NCBI GenBank assembly: GCA_050297015.1
Contig: JBNKRZ010000036.1
Location: forward strand, 1-52,674
Direction of reading: 5' to 3'
From: JACKJA01 sp050297015
GTDB taxonomy: Bacteria > Pseudomonadota > Alphaproteobacteria > Micavibrionales > Micavibrionaceae
Length of the DNA stretch: 52,674 bases
A program made the translations under genes and the position numbers. The stretch's first letter is position 1. Each line of letters begins with the position of its first letter. Positions 25,607-34,486 of the stretch are shown in pieces. Below the pieces are notes generated by a model, which was given only the letters and a program-made list of their open reading frames with translations, ran no database searches and was not told where the DNA came from.

Positions 25607-26647
25607 ATGACAGATATCATTAAAACAGACGTAATTATTGTGGGCGCCGGGCCGGTGGGCCTGTTCGCCGTGTTTGAGCTGGGCCTGCTCGACATGAAGG
25701 CGCATTTGATCGACATCCTCGACCGCCCCGGCGGGCAGTGCACAGAGCTATATCCCGAAAAGCCGATCTATGACATTCCCGGTTATCCAACCATCAACGG
25801 GCAGGAATTGACCGACAATTTGATGGAACAAATCAAGCCGTTCGGCCCGACGTTCCACCTCTCGCAAATGGTGACAAACCTCGAAAAACAAGAGGACGGA
25901 AACTGGCGCGTGACGACGGATGAAAACACCGTGCTGGAGGCCCCCGTTGTTGTGATCGCGGCGGGCGGCGGCACCTTTATGCCCAAAAAGCCGAACATCC
26001 CCGGCCTTGAGGAATACGAAGGTAAATCCGTTTTTTATGCCGTGCGCAAACGCGATATGTTCAAGGGTAAAAACATCCTGATCGCCGGGGGCGGTGATTC
26101 CGCGCTCGACTGGACGGTTAACCTGCAACCCGATGCTGAAAGCATGGCCCTGATCCACCGCCGGCCGGATTTCCGCGCCGCACCGGACAGCGTCGGAAAA
26201 ATGAAAGCGCTGGCCGATGAAGGGAAAATGGATTTCCACGTGGCCAATATTACGGGCCTGAACGGCACGGACGGCCAGCTTGAATCTGTTAGCGTCAAAT
26301 CAAAGGAAAAGGGCGAATATGAAATCCCGTGCGATACGCTTTTGGCCTTTTACGGCCTGACGATGAAGCTCGGCCCCATTGCCGAATTCGGGCTAGAGCT
26401 AACCGATGACGGGCTGATCCCGGTCGATACGGAGAAATTTGAAACCTCCACGCCAGGCGTCTTCGCGATTGGCGATATCAACTGGTATCCGGGTAAGCTG
26501 AAGCTGATCCTGTCCGGTTTTCATGAGGGCGCTTTAATGGCGCAAGCAGCCTTCCGCCTTTGCTTCCCGGATAAAAAGCTGCTCTTCCAGTACACGACTT
26601 CCTCCACGAACCTGCAAACCAAGCTGGGCGTTAAGGAAGGGAAGTAA
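25607..26647 (+). CDS. ferredoxin/flavodoxin-NADP reductase, thioredoxin-reductase-like type
   Basis: The 346-residue flavoprotein has the FAD-binding motif GAGPVGLFAVFEL (residues 12-24), GGQCTELYPEKPIYDIPGYP, the NADP-binding motif IAGGGDSALDW (about 160) and the FAD-closing GVFAIGDINWYPGK. It lacks the redox-active CxxC of thioredoxin reductase, which marks it as the type 2 ferredoxin-NADP reductase family. It should pass electrons between NADPH and ferredoxin. A 2Fe-2S ferredoxin is encoded 1.2 kb downstream, which fits as a partner but is not proof. The coding region is notably GC-rich. Confidence 0.9.
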   Translation: MTDIIKTDVIIVGAGPVGLFAVFELGLLDMKAHLIDILDRPGGQCTELYPEKPIYDIPGYPTINGQELTDNLMEQIKPFGPTFHLSQMVTNLEKQEDGNWRVTTDENTVLEAPVVVIAAGGGTFMPKKPNIPGLEEYEGKSVFYAVRKRDMFKGKNILIAGGGDSALDWTVNLQPDAESMALIHRRPDFRAAPDSVGKMKALADEGKMDFHVANITGLNGTDGQLESVSVKSKEKGEYEIPCDTLLAFYGLTMKLGPIAEFGLELTDDGLIPVDTEKFETSTPGVFAIGDINWYPGKLKLILSGFHEGALMAQAAFRLCFPDKKLLFQYTTSSTNLQTKLGVKEGK

Positions 26648-26700
26648 GCGCTTCTTCGCCACCCACGAGGAGGCCACTCTGAGGAGCCCCCATCTTTTGC

Positions 26701-26821
26701 GATTATGTAAAATTTAAATGTATGGAATATGCCGTAAAACATCCCCTCCACTGTCATTCTGAGCGAAGCGAAGAATCTTTACCCACCTCTTTAAGATCCT
26801 TCGCTGACGCTCAGGATGACA
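26701..26821. repeat. GATTATGTAAAAT repeat copy 2 and a 70-bp BIME-like palindrome
   Basis: Bases 26701-26747 are the second copy of the repeat described at 112-163. Bases 26752-26821 form an imperfect palindrome whose arms begin TGTCATTCTGAGCG and end CGCTCAGGATGACA. This palindrome type is very common in intergenic DNA of unrelated bacteria. Together with the remnant that follows, these account for the 439-bp gap between the reductase and the membrane protein gene. Confidence 0.7.
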
Positions 26822-26826
26822 AATAA

Positions 26827-27003
26827 TCAATGCTTCCTGAAAACATGCCAGTAAATCCCAACCACGGGCGCACGCACGACCATCGCCAAACTGTACGAGT
26901 CCGTTACATACGCGAAATAGAGCACCGCTACCGGATTATAAAACCGGAACTCGGTGAAGAAATTATGCCATGCTAACAGTTTTATATTACGTTCAACCGA
27001 CAT
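26827..27003 (-). pseudogene. MFS transporter remnant
   Basis: Reading the minus strand from the ATG at 27003 gives 58 codons: MSVERNIKLLAWHNFFTEFR, then FYNPVAVLYFAYVTDSYSLA. This matches the first transmembrane helix and loop of a major facilitator transporter (RNIKLL..FNFF..FR.Y.P....YF...TGSY type). After about residue 43 it changes to RAPVVGIYWHVFRKH and stops at 26827. That tail may be the original C-terminus joined by deletion, or foreign sequence. A complete MFS protein has about 400 residues. The frame itself is open, so a short peptide could still be made. Confidence 0.6.
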
Positions 27004-27086
27004 TGCTCTGGCCAGACCTTTACGAATTGATTATGGTTTAAGAGGCAACAATAAACGTCATACAAACACCCCTTGGCAAGAAAAAC

Positions 27087-27908
27087 ATGGCCGCATTCGA
27101 TTTTATAGACGCCGCCGGGCACGGATATAAAACCATTTGGAAGGAACGCTCTTACCTGATGGGGCTGGCGGCGTTGCCTATACTGGTGAGTTTACTGTGC
27201 CATTTGGCTTTGATGCTTTCGGGCTGGGATCAATATATTTTCCGGCAAGCTCTGGTTTTGCTGCCCTCCTTCTTTGCTAACGGCTGGATGGTTTCTCACT
27301 TAAGCCGCCTGATTTTTTTAGGCCAGCGCTGGCCGTTCCGCCCCAGCGGCAACGAAACAAAAGACATCGCAGCCTTGGAAGACCGGGCCCGCGGGATTGT
27401 GAGCGGCACACTCACGTTTGTCTTGATTAATTTTATTATGATAGGCGCCATCGGTTTCTATCAACTATTGACGAAAGACTACACACCACCGCCCGGCGGA
27501 CCGGAAAATCTACCGCTGATTTATTACATTTCAGCCATCGGCATGATGCTCGCCCTGATCTGGTTATTTCGGCTTGTGTGGCTTTATATTCCCGTAGCCA
27601 TTGGCTACCCCCTCCGGCGTTTCATGCGCGACATTAGCGGAATAGCAACCTCTTTTTATCTGGTCGCGACATGGATTATCGGCTACATCCCGGCTATTTT
27701 CCTGTTTTTCAATATTTCAGCCTCCGTTTTAGAGCCCTATAGTGAGGGCGCGGCAGCAGACCTTCCCTTTATGGTCGAGTTGTTTATGGCGATCTTCAGT
27801 GTTTTGGTAGACACAATCGTTCTCTTGATTACAACGGCGGGTATTGCCTATGCGTTCCGCAACATCATTGGCACAAACAAACCAACAAATAAGGGGAAAT
27901 CCGAATGA
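27087..27908 (+). CDS. polytopic membrane protein of unknown function
   Basis: The 273-residue protein has five or six hydrophobic segments (around residues 22-45, 50-75, 108-130, 148-175, 190-220 and 235-260) and no recognised domain. The N-terminal part AAFDFIDAAGHGYKTIWKERSYLMGLA is amphipathic and cytoplasmic. The gene overlaps the ferredoxin gene by four bases (ATGA), so they are cotranscribed and coupled. A role with the ferredoxin cannot be deduced. Confidence 0.75.
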   Translation: MAAFDFIDAAGHGYKTIWKERSYLMGLAALPILVSLLCHLALMLSGWDQYIFRQALVLLPSFFANGWMVSHLSRLIFLGQRWPFRPSGNETKDIAALEDRARGIVSGTLTFVLINFIMIGAIGFYQLLTKDYTPPPGGPENLPLIYYISAIGMMLALIWLFRLVWLYIPVAIGYPLRRFMRDISGIATSFYLVATWIIGYIPAIFLFFNISASVLEPYSEGAAADLPFMVELFMAIFSVLVDTIVLLITTAGIAYAFRNIIGTNKPTNKGKSE

Positions 27909-28240
27909 GTGACGAAGAATTGAAAATCTATGTAACGGATTTCAACGGTGAAGAACACGAACTAGTGGCTCTTGAGGGCTGGCGGGTTATGGAAGTCATT
28001 CGCGACTACGAACTGCCTATCAAAGCGGAATGCGGCGGGGCCTGCTCTTGCGCAACATGCCACGTATACGTTGATGAAGAATGGCTGGATAAGCTCTACC
28101 CACCCACGGACGAAGAAGAAGACATGCTGGATGAAGCTATCGACATTCGGGACAACTCCCGCTTGTCATGTCAAATTCTCGTCAGCCCCGAACTCAACGG
28201 CTTAAAGGTCACCATGGCCCCCGGAAGCCAGAAAGACTAA
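27905..28240 (+). CDS. 2Fe-2S ferredoxin, adrenodoxin type
   Basis: The 111-residue protein carries the four cluster cysteines as AECGGACSCATCHVYV (C-x5-C-x2-C) and the fourth in LSCQI about 36 residues later. The conserved LPIKAECGG approach and the DEEEDMLDEA acidic helix for partner binding are present. It is an electron carrier for monooxygenase or iron-sulfur assembly systems. It overlaps the upstream membrane protein gene. A ferredoxin-NADP reductase lies 1.3 kb upstream on the same strand. Confidence 0.95.
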   Translation: MSDEELKIYVTDFNGEEHELVALEGWRVMEVIRDYELPIKAECGGACSCATCHVYVDEEWLDKLYPPTDEEEDMLDEAIDIRDNSRLSCQILVSPELNGLKVTMAPGSQKD

Positions 28241-28248
28241 AACGCCTC

Positions 28249-28557
28249 ATGAAACAAGCACTTCTTCAGATTACCACATTCCTGATCGTTAATATCGTTG
28301 GCGCCTTTATTATTCCCTTCATGGTTCATGTAGGAATCGCGGCGGATATCATCACGTTAAATGAATCGGAAGAACTGCGCCACGCTCTCCTGCAATGGCT
28401 AACGCGTGGAACGGGATTTTGGATTTTCTGCGCTTTAGCCAGCCTTACATTTTTCTTCTTTGATAAAAAAATAAAGAAACGCACGGCTCTATTCCTGCCG
28501 CTTTACGGCCCCTTTCTTTATAGCCTTGCTATGTTCGCCTATTTTGCCGCGCACTAG
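28249..28557 (+). CDS. small membrane protein of unknown function
   Basis: From the ATG at 28249 the protein has 102 residues with three hydrophobic segments (about 5-25, 48-66 and 80-100). I do not recognise it. The start is 8 bp after the ferredoxin stop, so it is probably the third gene of that operon; longer starts would overlap the ferredoxin and add a basic non-membrane leader. Its TAG stop codon is the first three bases of the palindrome at 28555-28591. Confidence 0.65.
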   Translation: MKQALLQITTFLIVNIVGAFIIPFMVHVGIAADIITLNESEELRHALLQWLTRGTGFWIFCALASLTFFFFDKKIKKRTALFLPLYGPFLYSLAMFAYFAAH

Positions 28558-28591
28558 ATACTGTAGTCATATGTTATGACTACAGTATCTA
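28555..28591. repeat. perfect head-to-head palindrome of the TAGATACTGTAGTCA repeat
   Basis: Two 15-base arms, TAGATACTGTAGTCA and its exact complement, flank a 7-base loop. The left arm plus loop equals one end of the dispersed 25-bp repeat. It fills the 38-bp space between two convergent genes and overlaps the stop codon of the first. It may work as a bidirectional transcript end, although there is no long U-run. Confidence 0.85.
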
Positions 28592-28595
28592 GGAA

Positions 28596-29762
28596 CTAAT
28601 TGTTAAGGGTTCGTGCCCGAGCCGAACTTTGCTTACCGGCCAATTTTTCTTCCGGTTCGCTATCATCGTCAGTCTTTTCTTCCGCATCGGAAGCCTCCGT
28701 CACAGATTCGTCTGTGTCTGGGCTATTGCCACTCTCATCACCGGTAGCATCCGCATTTTCGACAAGCTCAACCCCCGTTTCTTTAGCTTCAAGCGGTGCG
28801 GCTGGCTCCTCTGGCTCTTCATCATCCGGAAGCTCATCGCCCGGCGTATCGGATGAATCATCCCGCCGCGCGACCAAAACCGGATAACCGCTGCGCTCAT
28901 GCATCACGCGACGCAGCGCCGGCCAATCCAAAGCATCGGCCTCATCGCCAATGGCTTTCACAATCACATCCATATCGGCGGCGCTCATCTGATAAGAAGG
29001 AAGCCCCCCTTCCTGCTCGATTTTATCAGCCTGATCCATCGCAGGGTGAACCTCCACATAGAATTCATCTCCGATCCATCCGGCTTTGACGGGCTGGTTA
29101 ACGACCATAACTTGCGTGCCGACCGGTACATCGCGGTAAACCCTTACGATGTCCTCCGGATACAGGCGAATGCAGCCGCTACTCACCCGGCGCCCGATAC
29201 CATAGGGTTTGTTCGTGCCATGCAGGGCATATTGCGGCCAGCCCAAATAAAGCGCATGCGTGCCCATGGGATTGTCAGGTCCCGCCCCCACAGAGTCGGG
29301 AAGATCCGGGTTTTCTTTGCGCATACGTGCCGTCGGGCGCCAAATGGGGCCTTCCGTTTTGCGCACGATTTGCGTTTTTCCGGTCGGCGTAGCCAGTCCC
29401 TCCCGGCCAACGCCCAGCGGATAAGTTTCCGGCGGCATACCGGACTGCGCAAAATAGTACAGGCGCATCTCCGGCAGATTAATCACGATCCCCTCACGAT
29501 CGGCCTGCGGCAACAAGTGCCGCATCGGCAAGATAAGCGCCTTATCCGCACCCGGAACCCAAGGGTCAATATCCGGATTGGCACTCCGCAATTCGTTAAA
29601 CCCGATATCGTTTTCCCGCGCGATCTTAATCAACGTATCTTCGTACAGCGTCGTGTACGTCCTCATGTCCCCAACATAAGACAGAGCATAAGGCGCTTTC
29701 CCCGCCGCCCATGTCGGCGCAGAAAAAGTCGCGAGCAAAACACTCAGGAGCAATAAACGCAT
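28596..29762 (-). CDS. L,D-transpeptidase (YkuD family) with acidic C-terminal tail
   Basis: The 388-residue protein is a periplasmic L,D-transpeptidase, which cross-links peptidoglycan or attaches proteins to it. It has a signal peptide (MRLLLLSVLLATFSAPTWA), a LysM-like segment (EDTLIKIARENDIGFNELRSANP) and the YkuD domain with HGTNKPYGIGRRVSSGCIRL, containing the catalytic His and Cys. The last 100 residues are very acidic and probably disordered (DDEEPEEPAAPLEAKE and similar). Such a tail is not part of the usual family length of about 300. It ends 5 bp from the palindrome and starts 4 bp after icd ends. Confidence 0.93.
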   Translation of the reverse strand: MRLLLLSVLLATFSAPTWAAGKAPYALSYVGDMRTYTTLYEDTLIKIARENDIGFNELRSANPDIDPWVPGADKALILPMRHLLPQADREGIVINLPEMRLYYFAQSGMPPETYPLGVGREGLATPTGKTQIVRKTEGPIWRPTARMRKENPDLPDSVGAGPDNPMGTHALYLGWPQYALHGTNKPYGIGRRVSSGCIRLYPEDIVRVYRDVPVGTQVMVVNQPVKAGWIGDEFYVEVHPAMDQADKIEQEGGLPSYQMSAADMDVIVKAIGDEADALDWPALRRVMHERSGYPVLVARRDDSSDTPGDELPDDEEPEEPAAPLEAKETGVELVENADATGDESGNSPDTDESVTEASDAEEKTDDDSEPEEKLAGKQSSARARTLNN

Positions 29763-29766
29763 GTAT

Positions 29767-30984
29767 CTATCCCGCCATCCGGGCTTCCAGCCCTTCGATA
29801 ATCTTGTCCATAAATTCCTCGGTGGTCAGCCATTTCTGATCGCCACCCACCAGCAGTGCCAAGTCTTTGGTCATGTGACCGCTTTCGACCGTTTCCACAC
29901 AGACCTCTTCAATCCCTTTAGCAAAAGCGATGAGTTCGTCATTCCCGTCAAACTGCCCGCGATACTGCAAACCGCGTGTCCACGCAAAAATTGAGGCAAT
30001 CGGGTTAGTGGAGGTTTTGTTGCCCTTTTGGTGTTCGCGGTAATGGCGCGTAACGGTCCCGTGGGCAGCCTCGGCCTCCACACATTTCCCATCGGGCGTG
30101 AGTAGAACGGAAGTCATCAAGCCCAACGACCCAAAGCCCTGCGCTACGATATCGGACTGCACATCACCGTCATAATTTTTACAAGCCCAGACAAACCCGC
30201 CGCTGGATTTCACAGCCTGCGCCACCATATCGTCGATCAAACGGTGTTCGTACCACAGCTTTCTCTTATCGAATTCACCTTTGAATTCGTCATCGAATAC
30301 ACGTTGAAAAATCTCGATAAATTTCCCATCGTACTGCTTGAGGATCGTATTCTTGGTCGACATGTAAACCGGGTAATTTCTTTGCAAGCCGTAGTTAAAA
30401 CAAGCGCGCGCGAACCCTTCAATCGACTCGTCAAGGTTATACATCCCCATCGCCACACCGCTAGACGGAAAGTCAAACAGCTCGTACTCCACCGCTTCGC
30501 CGCCATCGGCGGGTTCGTATTTCATTGTCACACGCCCCGGCCCCGGCACTTTAAAATCGGTGGCTTTGTACTGATCGCCAAAGGCATGACGGCCGATCAC
30601 CATCGGCTCGGTCCAGCCCGGCACATAACGCGGTACGTTGGTGCAGATAATCGGCTCGCGGAATACCGTCCCGTTCAAGATATTCCGGATCGTTCCGTTC
30701 GGGGACTTCCACATTTTCTTTAAGGAGAATTCCTCAACCCGCGCCTCGTCCGGCGTGATGGTCGCGCACTTCACACCAACCCCGTGCTTCTTGATTGCAT
30801 TGGCCGCATCAATTGTCACCTGATCGTCCGTGGCGTCGCGATTTTGGATCGATAAATCATAATATTCCAGATCAACATCCAGATAGGGCTTAATCATCCG
30901 CTCCCGGATCATTTCCCAGATAATACGGGTCATTTCATCCCCGTCGATTTCAACAACCGGATTGGCGACTTTGATTTTTGTCAT
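29767..30984 (-). CDS. icd: isocitrate dehydrogenase (NADP+)
   Basis: The enzyme oxidises isocitrate to 2-oxoglutarate in the TCA cycle. The 405-residue length and the start KVANPVVEIDGDEMTRIIW mark the eukaryote-like, alphaproteobacterial NADP-dependent type. Substrate and metal residues appear in STKNTILKQYDGKFIEIF, YEHRLIDDMVAQ and KNYDGDVQSDIVAQGFGSLGLMTS. The NADP region is EAAHGTVTRHYREHQKGNKTS. A GGGGAG ribosome binding site precedes the ATG at 30984. The L,D-transpeptidase follows only 4 bp downstream and may be cotranscribed. Confidence 0.97.
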   Translation of the reverse strand: MTKIKVANPVVEIDGDEMTRIIWEMIRERMIKPYLDVDLEYYDLSIQNRDATDDQVTIDAANAIKKHGVGVKCATITPDEARVEEFSLKKMWKSPNGTIRNILNGTVFREPIICTNVPRYVPGWTEPMVIGRHAFGDQYKATDFKVPGPGRVTMKYEPADGGEAVEYELFDFPSSGVAMGMYNLDESIEGFARACFNYGLQRNYPVYMSTKNTILKQYDGKFIEIFQRVFDDEFKGEFDKRKLWYEHRLIDDMVAQAVKSSGGFVWACKNYDGDVQSDIVAQGFGSLGLMTSVLLTPDGKCVEAEAAHGTVTRHYREHQKGNKTSTNPIASIFAWTRGLQYRGQFDGNDELIAFAKGIEEVCVETVESGHMTKDLALLVGGDQKWLTTEEFMDKIIEGLEARMAG

Positions 30985-31143
30985 GGACTCAGACTCCCCT
31001 TAAAGACGAATAAAACTGTTCCCCATAGTAAAGAAAATCACAGACGAATAAACACGAATTTACATTCAGCACAATTTTCACTACAACTTGCTCATACCCG
31101 GACCATCAACATCCCGGCGAAAAGATATATAAAGAGATATATA

Positions 31144-31953
31144 ATGACTATTTCACTTTTTTCAAACCAAGCGAAGATCCCCGTCCGCGCTTTCTTTATC
31201 GGCCAACAAATCACCCTCAAAGCTTTCGACAAATCGCAAAAACTGGCGACAGCACCTCTGACCGTCCGGGCCGGTACAGACGGATGCGCCGTAATTTTTC
31301 GCTATGGCGCCGTTGTACTGTTCAACCTCGACCCGGCCTCTGAAGCCGCTTTTCTTGAAAATATAAAACAGTGGGTTATTGATCTCTTTGATACCCCGGC
31401 TCCCGAATCCGCCCTTATCACAATAAACACCAAACAGGCTGAAAATACGGACGGCGATGAAATATATTTGAAAAACGCCTCTATTGAACGCTTACAGCTT
31501 GTCGCCGATATCCTTGCAAAGAACATTGTCCTCTCACATTACGAATCTCATGTTTCCACCATTTTCGATCAGATCGACCCCTTTGCCGCTGATTTGCAAA
31601 AACACGGGCGGGTCAATGGCCGGAGAGCGCGGGCGCTACTGCGCAATATTGGCGCCAGCCTGATGATCCAGAGCAAGATGACCGGCCGCGTGGAAATCAC
31701 GGAAAAACCCGATCTCTTGTGGGACCACCCGGAACTCGATCGCCTCTATTTCCGTCTGGAAGGCGAATACGAGCTGACCGAGCGCCACAACGCCCTGAAA
31801 CAAAAGCTGGAGCTCGTCCACCAAACGGCGGAAACGCTGACGGGCCTGCTCAGCGAGCGACGCACGCTTCATGTCGAATGGTACATTACCATTCTGATCG
31901 TGATCGAAATTATTCTGAGCGTGGGCGAACAGTTTTTGTGGGGCGGCCACTAG
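31144..31953 (+). CDS. RMD1/YagE (DUF155) family protein
   Basis: The 269-residue protein fits the RMD1 family, known from yeast mitochondria and many bacteria. Typical features are VIFRYGAVVLFNL near residue 50, the LAKNIVLSHYESHVSTIFDQ helix (about 126-145), and a C-terminal HVEWYITILIVIEIILSV membrane anchor. The biochemical role is unknown. A short direct repeat (AGATATATA twice) sits directly before the ATG, and no clear ribosome binding site is seen. Confidence 0.82.
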   Translation: MTISLFSNQAKIPVRAFFIGQQITLKAFDKSQKLATAPLTVRAGTDGCAVIFRYGAVVLFNLDPASEAAFLENIKQWVIDLFDTPAPESALITINTKQAENTDGDEIYLKNASIERLQLVADILAKNIVLSHYESHVSTIFDQIDPFAADLQKHGRVNGRRARALLRNIGASLMIQSKMTGRVEITEKPDLLWDHPELDRLYFRLEGEYELTERHNALKQKLELVHQTAETLTGLLSERRTLHVEWYITILIVIEIILSVGEQFLWGGH

Positions 31954-31962
31954 GGTCAAGCC

Positions 31963-32304
31963 CTAAGATAGCGCTATCAATTCTTCCACTAACCGTTCAT
32001 AAACCCGGTCGAACAAGCCGCTCTTGGCGATGCGGCCTTTGCCCTCTTTCCACAGCTCATACATCACGGTACGCGGCCCGACATGGCAAATTACAAACCG
32101 CAGGGCCGCAGGCTGATATTCGCTCTTGTGATAGGCATATTCAGCCACACCTTCATCAAAATCGACATCAACACTGCGATAGTTTAAAAGCTTGTCGGCG
32201 GCGGCCTGCAAATACAGCGCATCCAGCTTTTTAAACTGCGCGTTCGTAAAGCCCGCCTTTTCAAGTGTTTTAAAATCAGGATTTTCGATGACTCTTAAGA
32301 TCAT
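31963..32304 (-). CDS. hypothetical protein
   Basis: The 113-residue protein is soluble, of mixed alpha/beta character, without signal peptide. Recognisable stretches are NYRSVDVDFDEGVAEYAYHKSE and LRFVICHVGPRTVMYELWKEGKG. I do not recognise a family. It is convergent with the RMD1-like gene with 9 bp between stop codons, which supports a real gene rather than a chance frame. Confidence 0.6.
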   Translation of the reverse strand: MILRVIENPDFKTLEKAGFTNAQFKKLDALYLQAAADKLLNYRSVDVDFDEGVAEYAYHKSEYQPAALRFVICHVGPRTVMYELWKEGKGRIAKSGLFDRVYERLVEELIALS

Positions 32305-32432
32305 TATCCTTATATTGTACCATAATTCACGATAAAATTTAAAAAAGAATGGCGGGATTAAAGACTCGCATTATGACGGATTTTCGTTAAGATGACCGCC
32401 AGAATTGGAAAGCCCTAAATAAAGAAGATATC

Positions 32433-33137
32433 ATGACGACAAAAGACTTACCGCAAAATGACCTGATCCACGAGGTAGAAGAAGCCCTCCATCAAGAACG
32501 GCTACAAACGCTCTGGAAAGAATACGGCCCCTACCTTATCGCAGGCTGCGTTCTGGCCGTCCTGTTTACGGCCTTGGTAACGGGCTACCGCACTTGGGAT
32601 AAAAACATAAACGAAGCGCAAACCGCTCAAATTATTGAAGCAACACAGTCCGACGATATTCCTGCGGCACTGACACAGATCGCCGGACGCTTGCGCCCCG
32701 GTCAAAAGGCTATTGCGGAAATCACAGCCGCGGGACTTTTGCTGCAAGAAGGCGACAACGAAGCGGCTCTGGTTCAATACCAAACGGCTGCCGCGGACAA
32801 AACGCTGGAAGCGCAATGGCGTGATATGGCAACCTTAATGGCGGTTAAGATCGAATGGGACATGACGGATGCGGAAAGCCGCGACACGGCCAGTTTCCTT
32901 GGACGGCTGAACGAACTTATTGCCAACGACCAAAGCCCGTGGCAAAACCATGCCCGGCTGCAAGCGGCACTGATAGCTGCACACGGTCAAAACGACTACG
33001 AACAGGCCCGTGCGCTTTTGGCTCCTGTCCTTGAATCGAAAACGGCGCCGCAAAGTTTACGCAGCCGCGCCAAAGCGTTGGATCACATATACGCCCTGAA
33101 AGCGGCCCAAAACACAAAAGAGGCTTCGGACAAGTAA
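32433..33137 (+). CDS. YfgM-like membrane-anchored TPR protein
   Basis: The 234-residue protein has a cytoplasmic N-terminus (EVEEALHQERLQTLWKEYGPYL), one membrane helix (LIAGCVLAVLFTALVTGY, about 28-45) and a periplasmic tetratricopeptide-like region. This is the architecture of YfgM, an ancillary factor of the SecYEG translocon that interacts with periplasmic chaperones. It is directly followed by bamB (overlapping stop and start at 33137) and der, the same order as in many proteobacteria, which supports the assignment. Confidence 0.85.
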   Translation: MTTKDLPQNDLIHEVEEALHQERLQTLWKEYGPYLIAGCVLAVLFTALVTGYRTWDKNINEAQTAQIIEATQSDDIPAALTQIAGRLRPGQKAIAEITAAGLLLQEGDNEAALVQYQTAAADKTLEAQWRDMATLMAVKIEWDMTDAESRDTASFLGRLNELIANDQSPWQNHARLQAALIAAHGQNDYEQARALLAPVLESKTAPQSLRSRAKALDHIYALKAAQNTKEASDK

Positions 33138-34471
33138 TGCGTTTTGCTCATTTATTTTCTGTTCTGTTTGTTTGCGCATCCCTAACCGCCTGCTCGACCG
33201 TCGGCGATATGTTCGGCAGCGAAGATGGCCCGCCGCTTCCCGGCCAGCGCATTTCCATTTTAGAGCTGCAAAAAAGGCTGGAACCCGACAGCGCTGCGGC
33301 CAAAGCCGCCCCCATCACCTTGCCCGCTCCATGGCGTAATGAATACTGGCCGCAAAGCGGTGGTTACCCCAACCACTCCATGCAGCATTTAGCTCTTGGC
33401 ACCGGTGATTTAAAACATCTGTGGACGGCAAAAATTGGCCGCGGCTCTTCTAAAGCGCTACCTTTGACAGCCCAGCCAATCCTTGTTGATGGCCGGATTT
33501 TCGCGATGGACACAGACTCGACGCTCTCCGCTTTTTCTATTGAGGATGGAAAACGCCTTTGGGAAGTCGATGTACGCGCCCTCGAAGAAGACGACCCCGT
33601 GATCGGCGGCGGACTGGCTTATGCCGCGGGGCAAATATACGTAACGAACGGCTACAATGAAATTCTGGCTCTATCGGCACAAAACGGAGCTCTCACATGG
33701 CGTGCCGCTCTTCCGGCTGCCGCACGGGGTGCGCCGACGGTCATGGACGATCGGGTTTTTGTCACCACGCTGGACAACCGCCTTGTCGCCATGAATGCCG
33801 CATCGGGTGCCGTTTTGTGGGACTATGAAGCCATTGCCGACACGACCAGCCTTGTGGGCGCGGCCAGCCCTGCCGCCGGACGTGATATTGTCGTCCCGGC
33901 TTTTTCTTCGGGTGAGCTTTTAGCCCTACACGTTGAAAATGGTGTCATCGCGTGGAGCGATAATCTGTCTTCCGCCCGCTATGCCGGAACACTGGCGGGC
34001 CTTTCCGACATCAGCGGCCTTCCGGTCATTGATCGTAATCTTGTGATTGCCGTAGGCTTTGGCGGTCACCTCACCGCGATTGATGAGCGCACCGGCGAGC
34101 GCATCTGGCAACGTGAAATCGGCGGCACGCAAACCCCGTGGGTTGCGGGTGACTATGTGTTTATTCTGTCCGCCAACAACGAAGTCGTCGCTTTGGACCG
34201 TTATAACGGGAGCATTCTGTGGGTCTCACCGCTACCGCGCTATAAAAACCCGGACAGCAAAAGCGGTCCTGTTTTTTGGGCGGGGCCGGTTTTGGCTGGC
34301 GAACGCCTCATTGCCGCAGGCAGTCACGGCGAGATTGCCGAACTCAGTCCTCAAACCGGTGAGGTTATAAGGCATTGGGATGCAGGTTCCAGCTTTTCCA
34401 TTCCGCCACTGGTTGCCGGCGGTGTGCTCTACCTGCTGGATGATAACGGCACGCTCTCGGCGTACAAGTAA
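33137..34471 (+). CDS. bamB: outer membrane assembly lipoprotein BamB
   Basis: BamB is the beta-propeller lipoprotein of the BAM complex that inserts outer-membrane proteins. The 444-residue protein has a lipoprotein signal with lipobox LTAC (Cys19) and repeated PQQ-like propeller blades, for example NGALTWRA, SGAVLWDY, NGVIAWSD, TGERIWQRE and NGSILWVS. The gene starts on the last base of the YfgM-like gene and lies 15 bp before der. All three are in one operon. Confidence 0.95.
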   Translation: MRFAHLFSVLFVCASLTACSTVGDMFGSEDGPPLPGQRISILELQKRLEPDSAAAKAAPITLPAPWRNEYWPQSGGYPNHSMQHLALGTGDLKHLWTAKIGRGSSKALPLTAQPILVDGRIFAMDTDSTLSAFSIEDGKRLWEVDVRALEEDDPVIGGGLAYAAGQIYVTNGYNEILALSAQNGALTWRAALPAAARGAPTVMDDRVFVTTLDNRLVAMNAASGAVLWDYEAIADTTSLVGAASPAAGRDIVVPAFSSGELLALHVENGVIAWSDNLSSARYAGTLAGLSDISGLPVIDRNLVIAVGFGGHLTAIDERTGERIWQREIGGTQTPWVAGDYVFILSANNEVVALDRYNGSILWVSPLPRYKNPDSKSGPVFWAGPVLAGERLIAAGSHGEIAELSPQTGEVIRHWDAGSSFSIPPLVAGGVLYLLDDNGTLSAYK

Positions 34472-34486
34472 GGCATAAAACAGACC

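Noticed and set aside
26752..26821. Novel palindrome with TGTCATTCTGAGCG ends
   Set aside because: This palindrome class is widespread in unrelated bacteria and not new.
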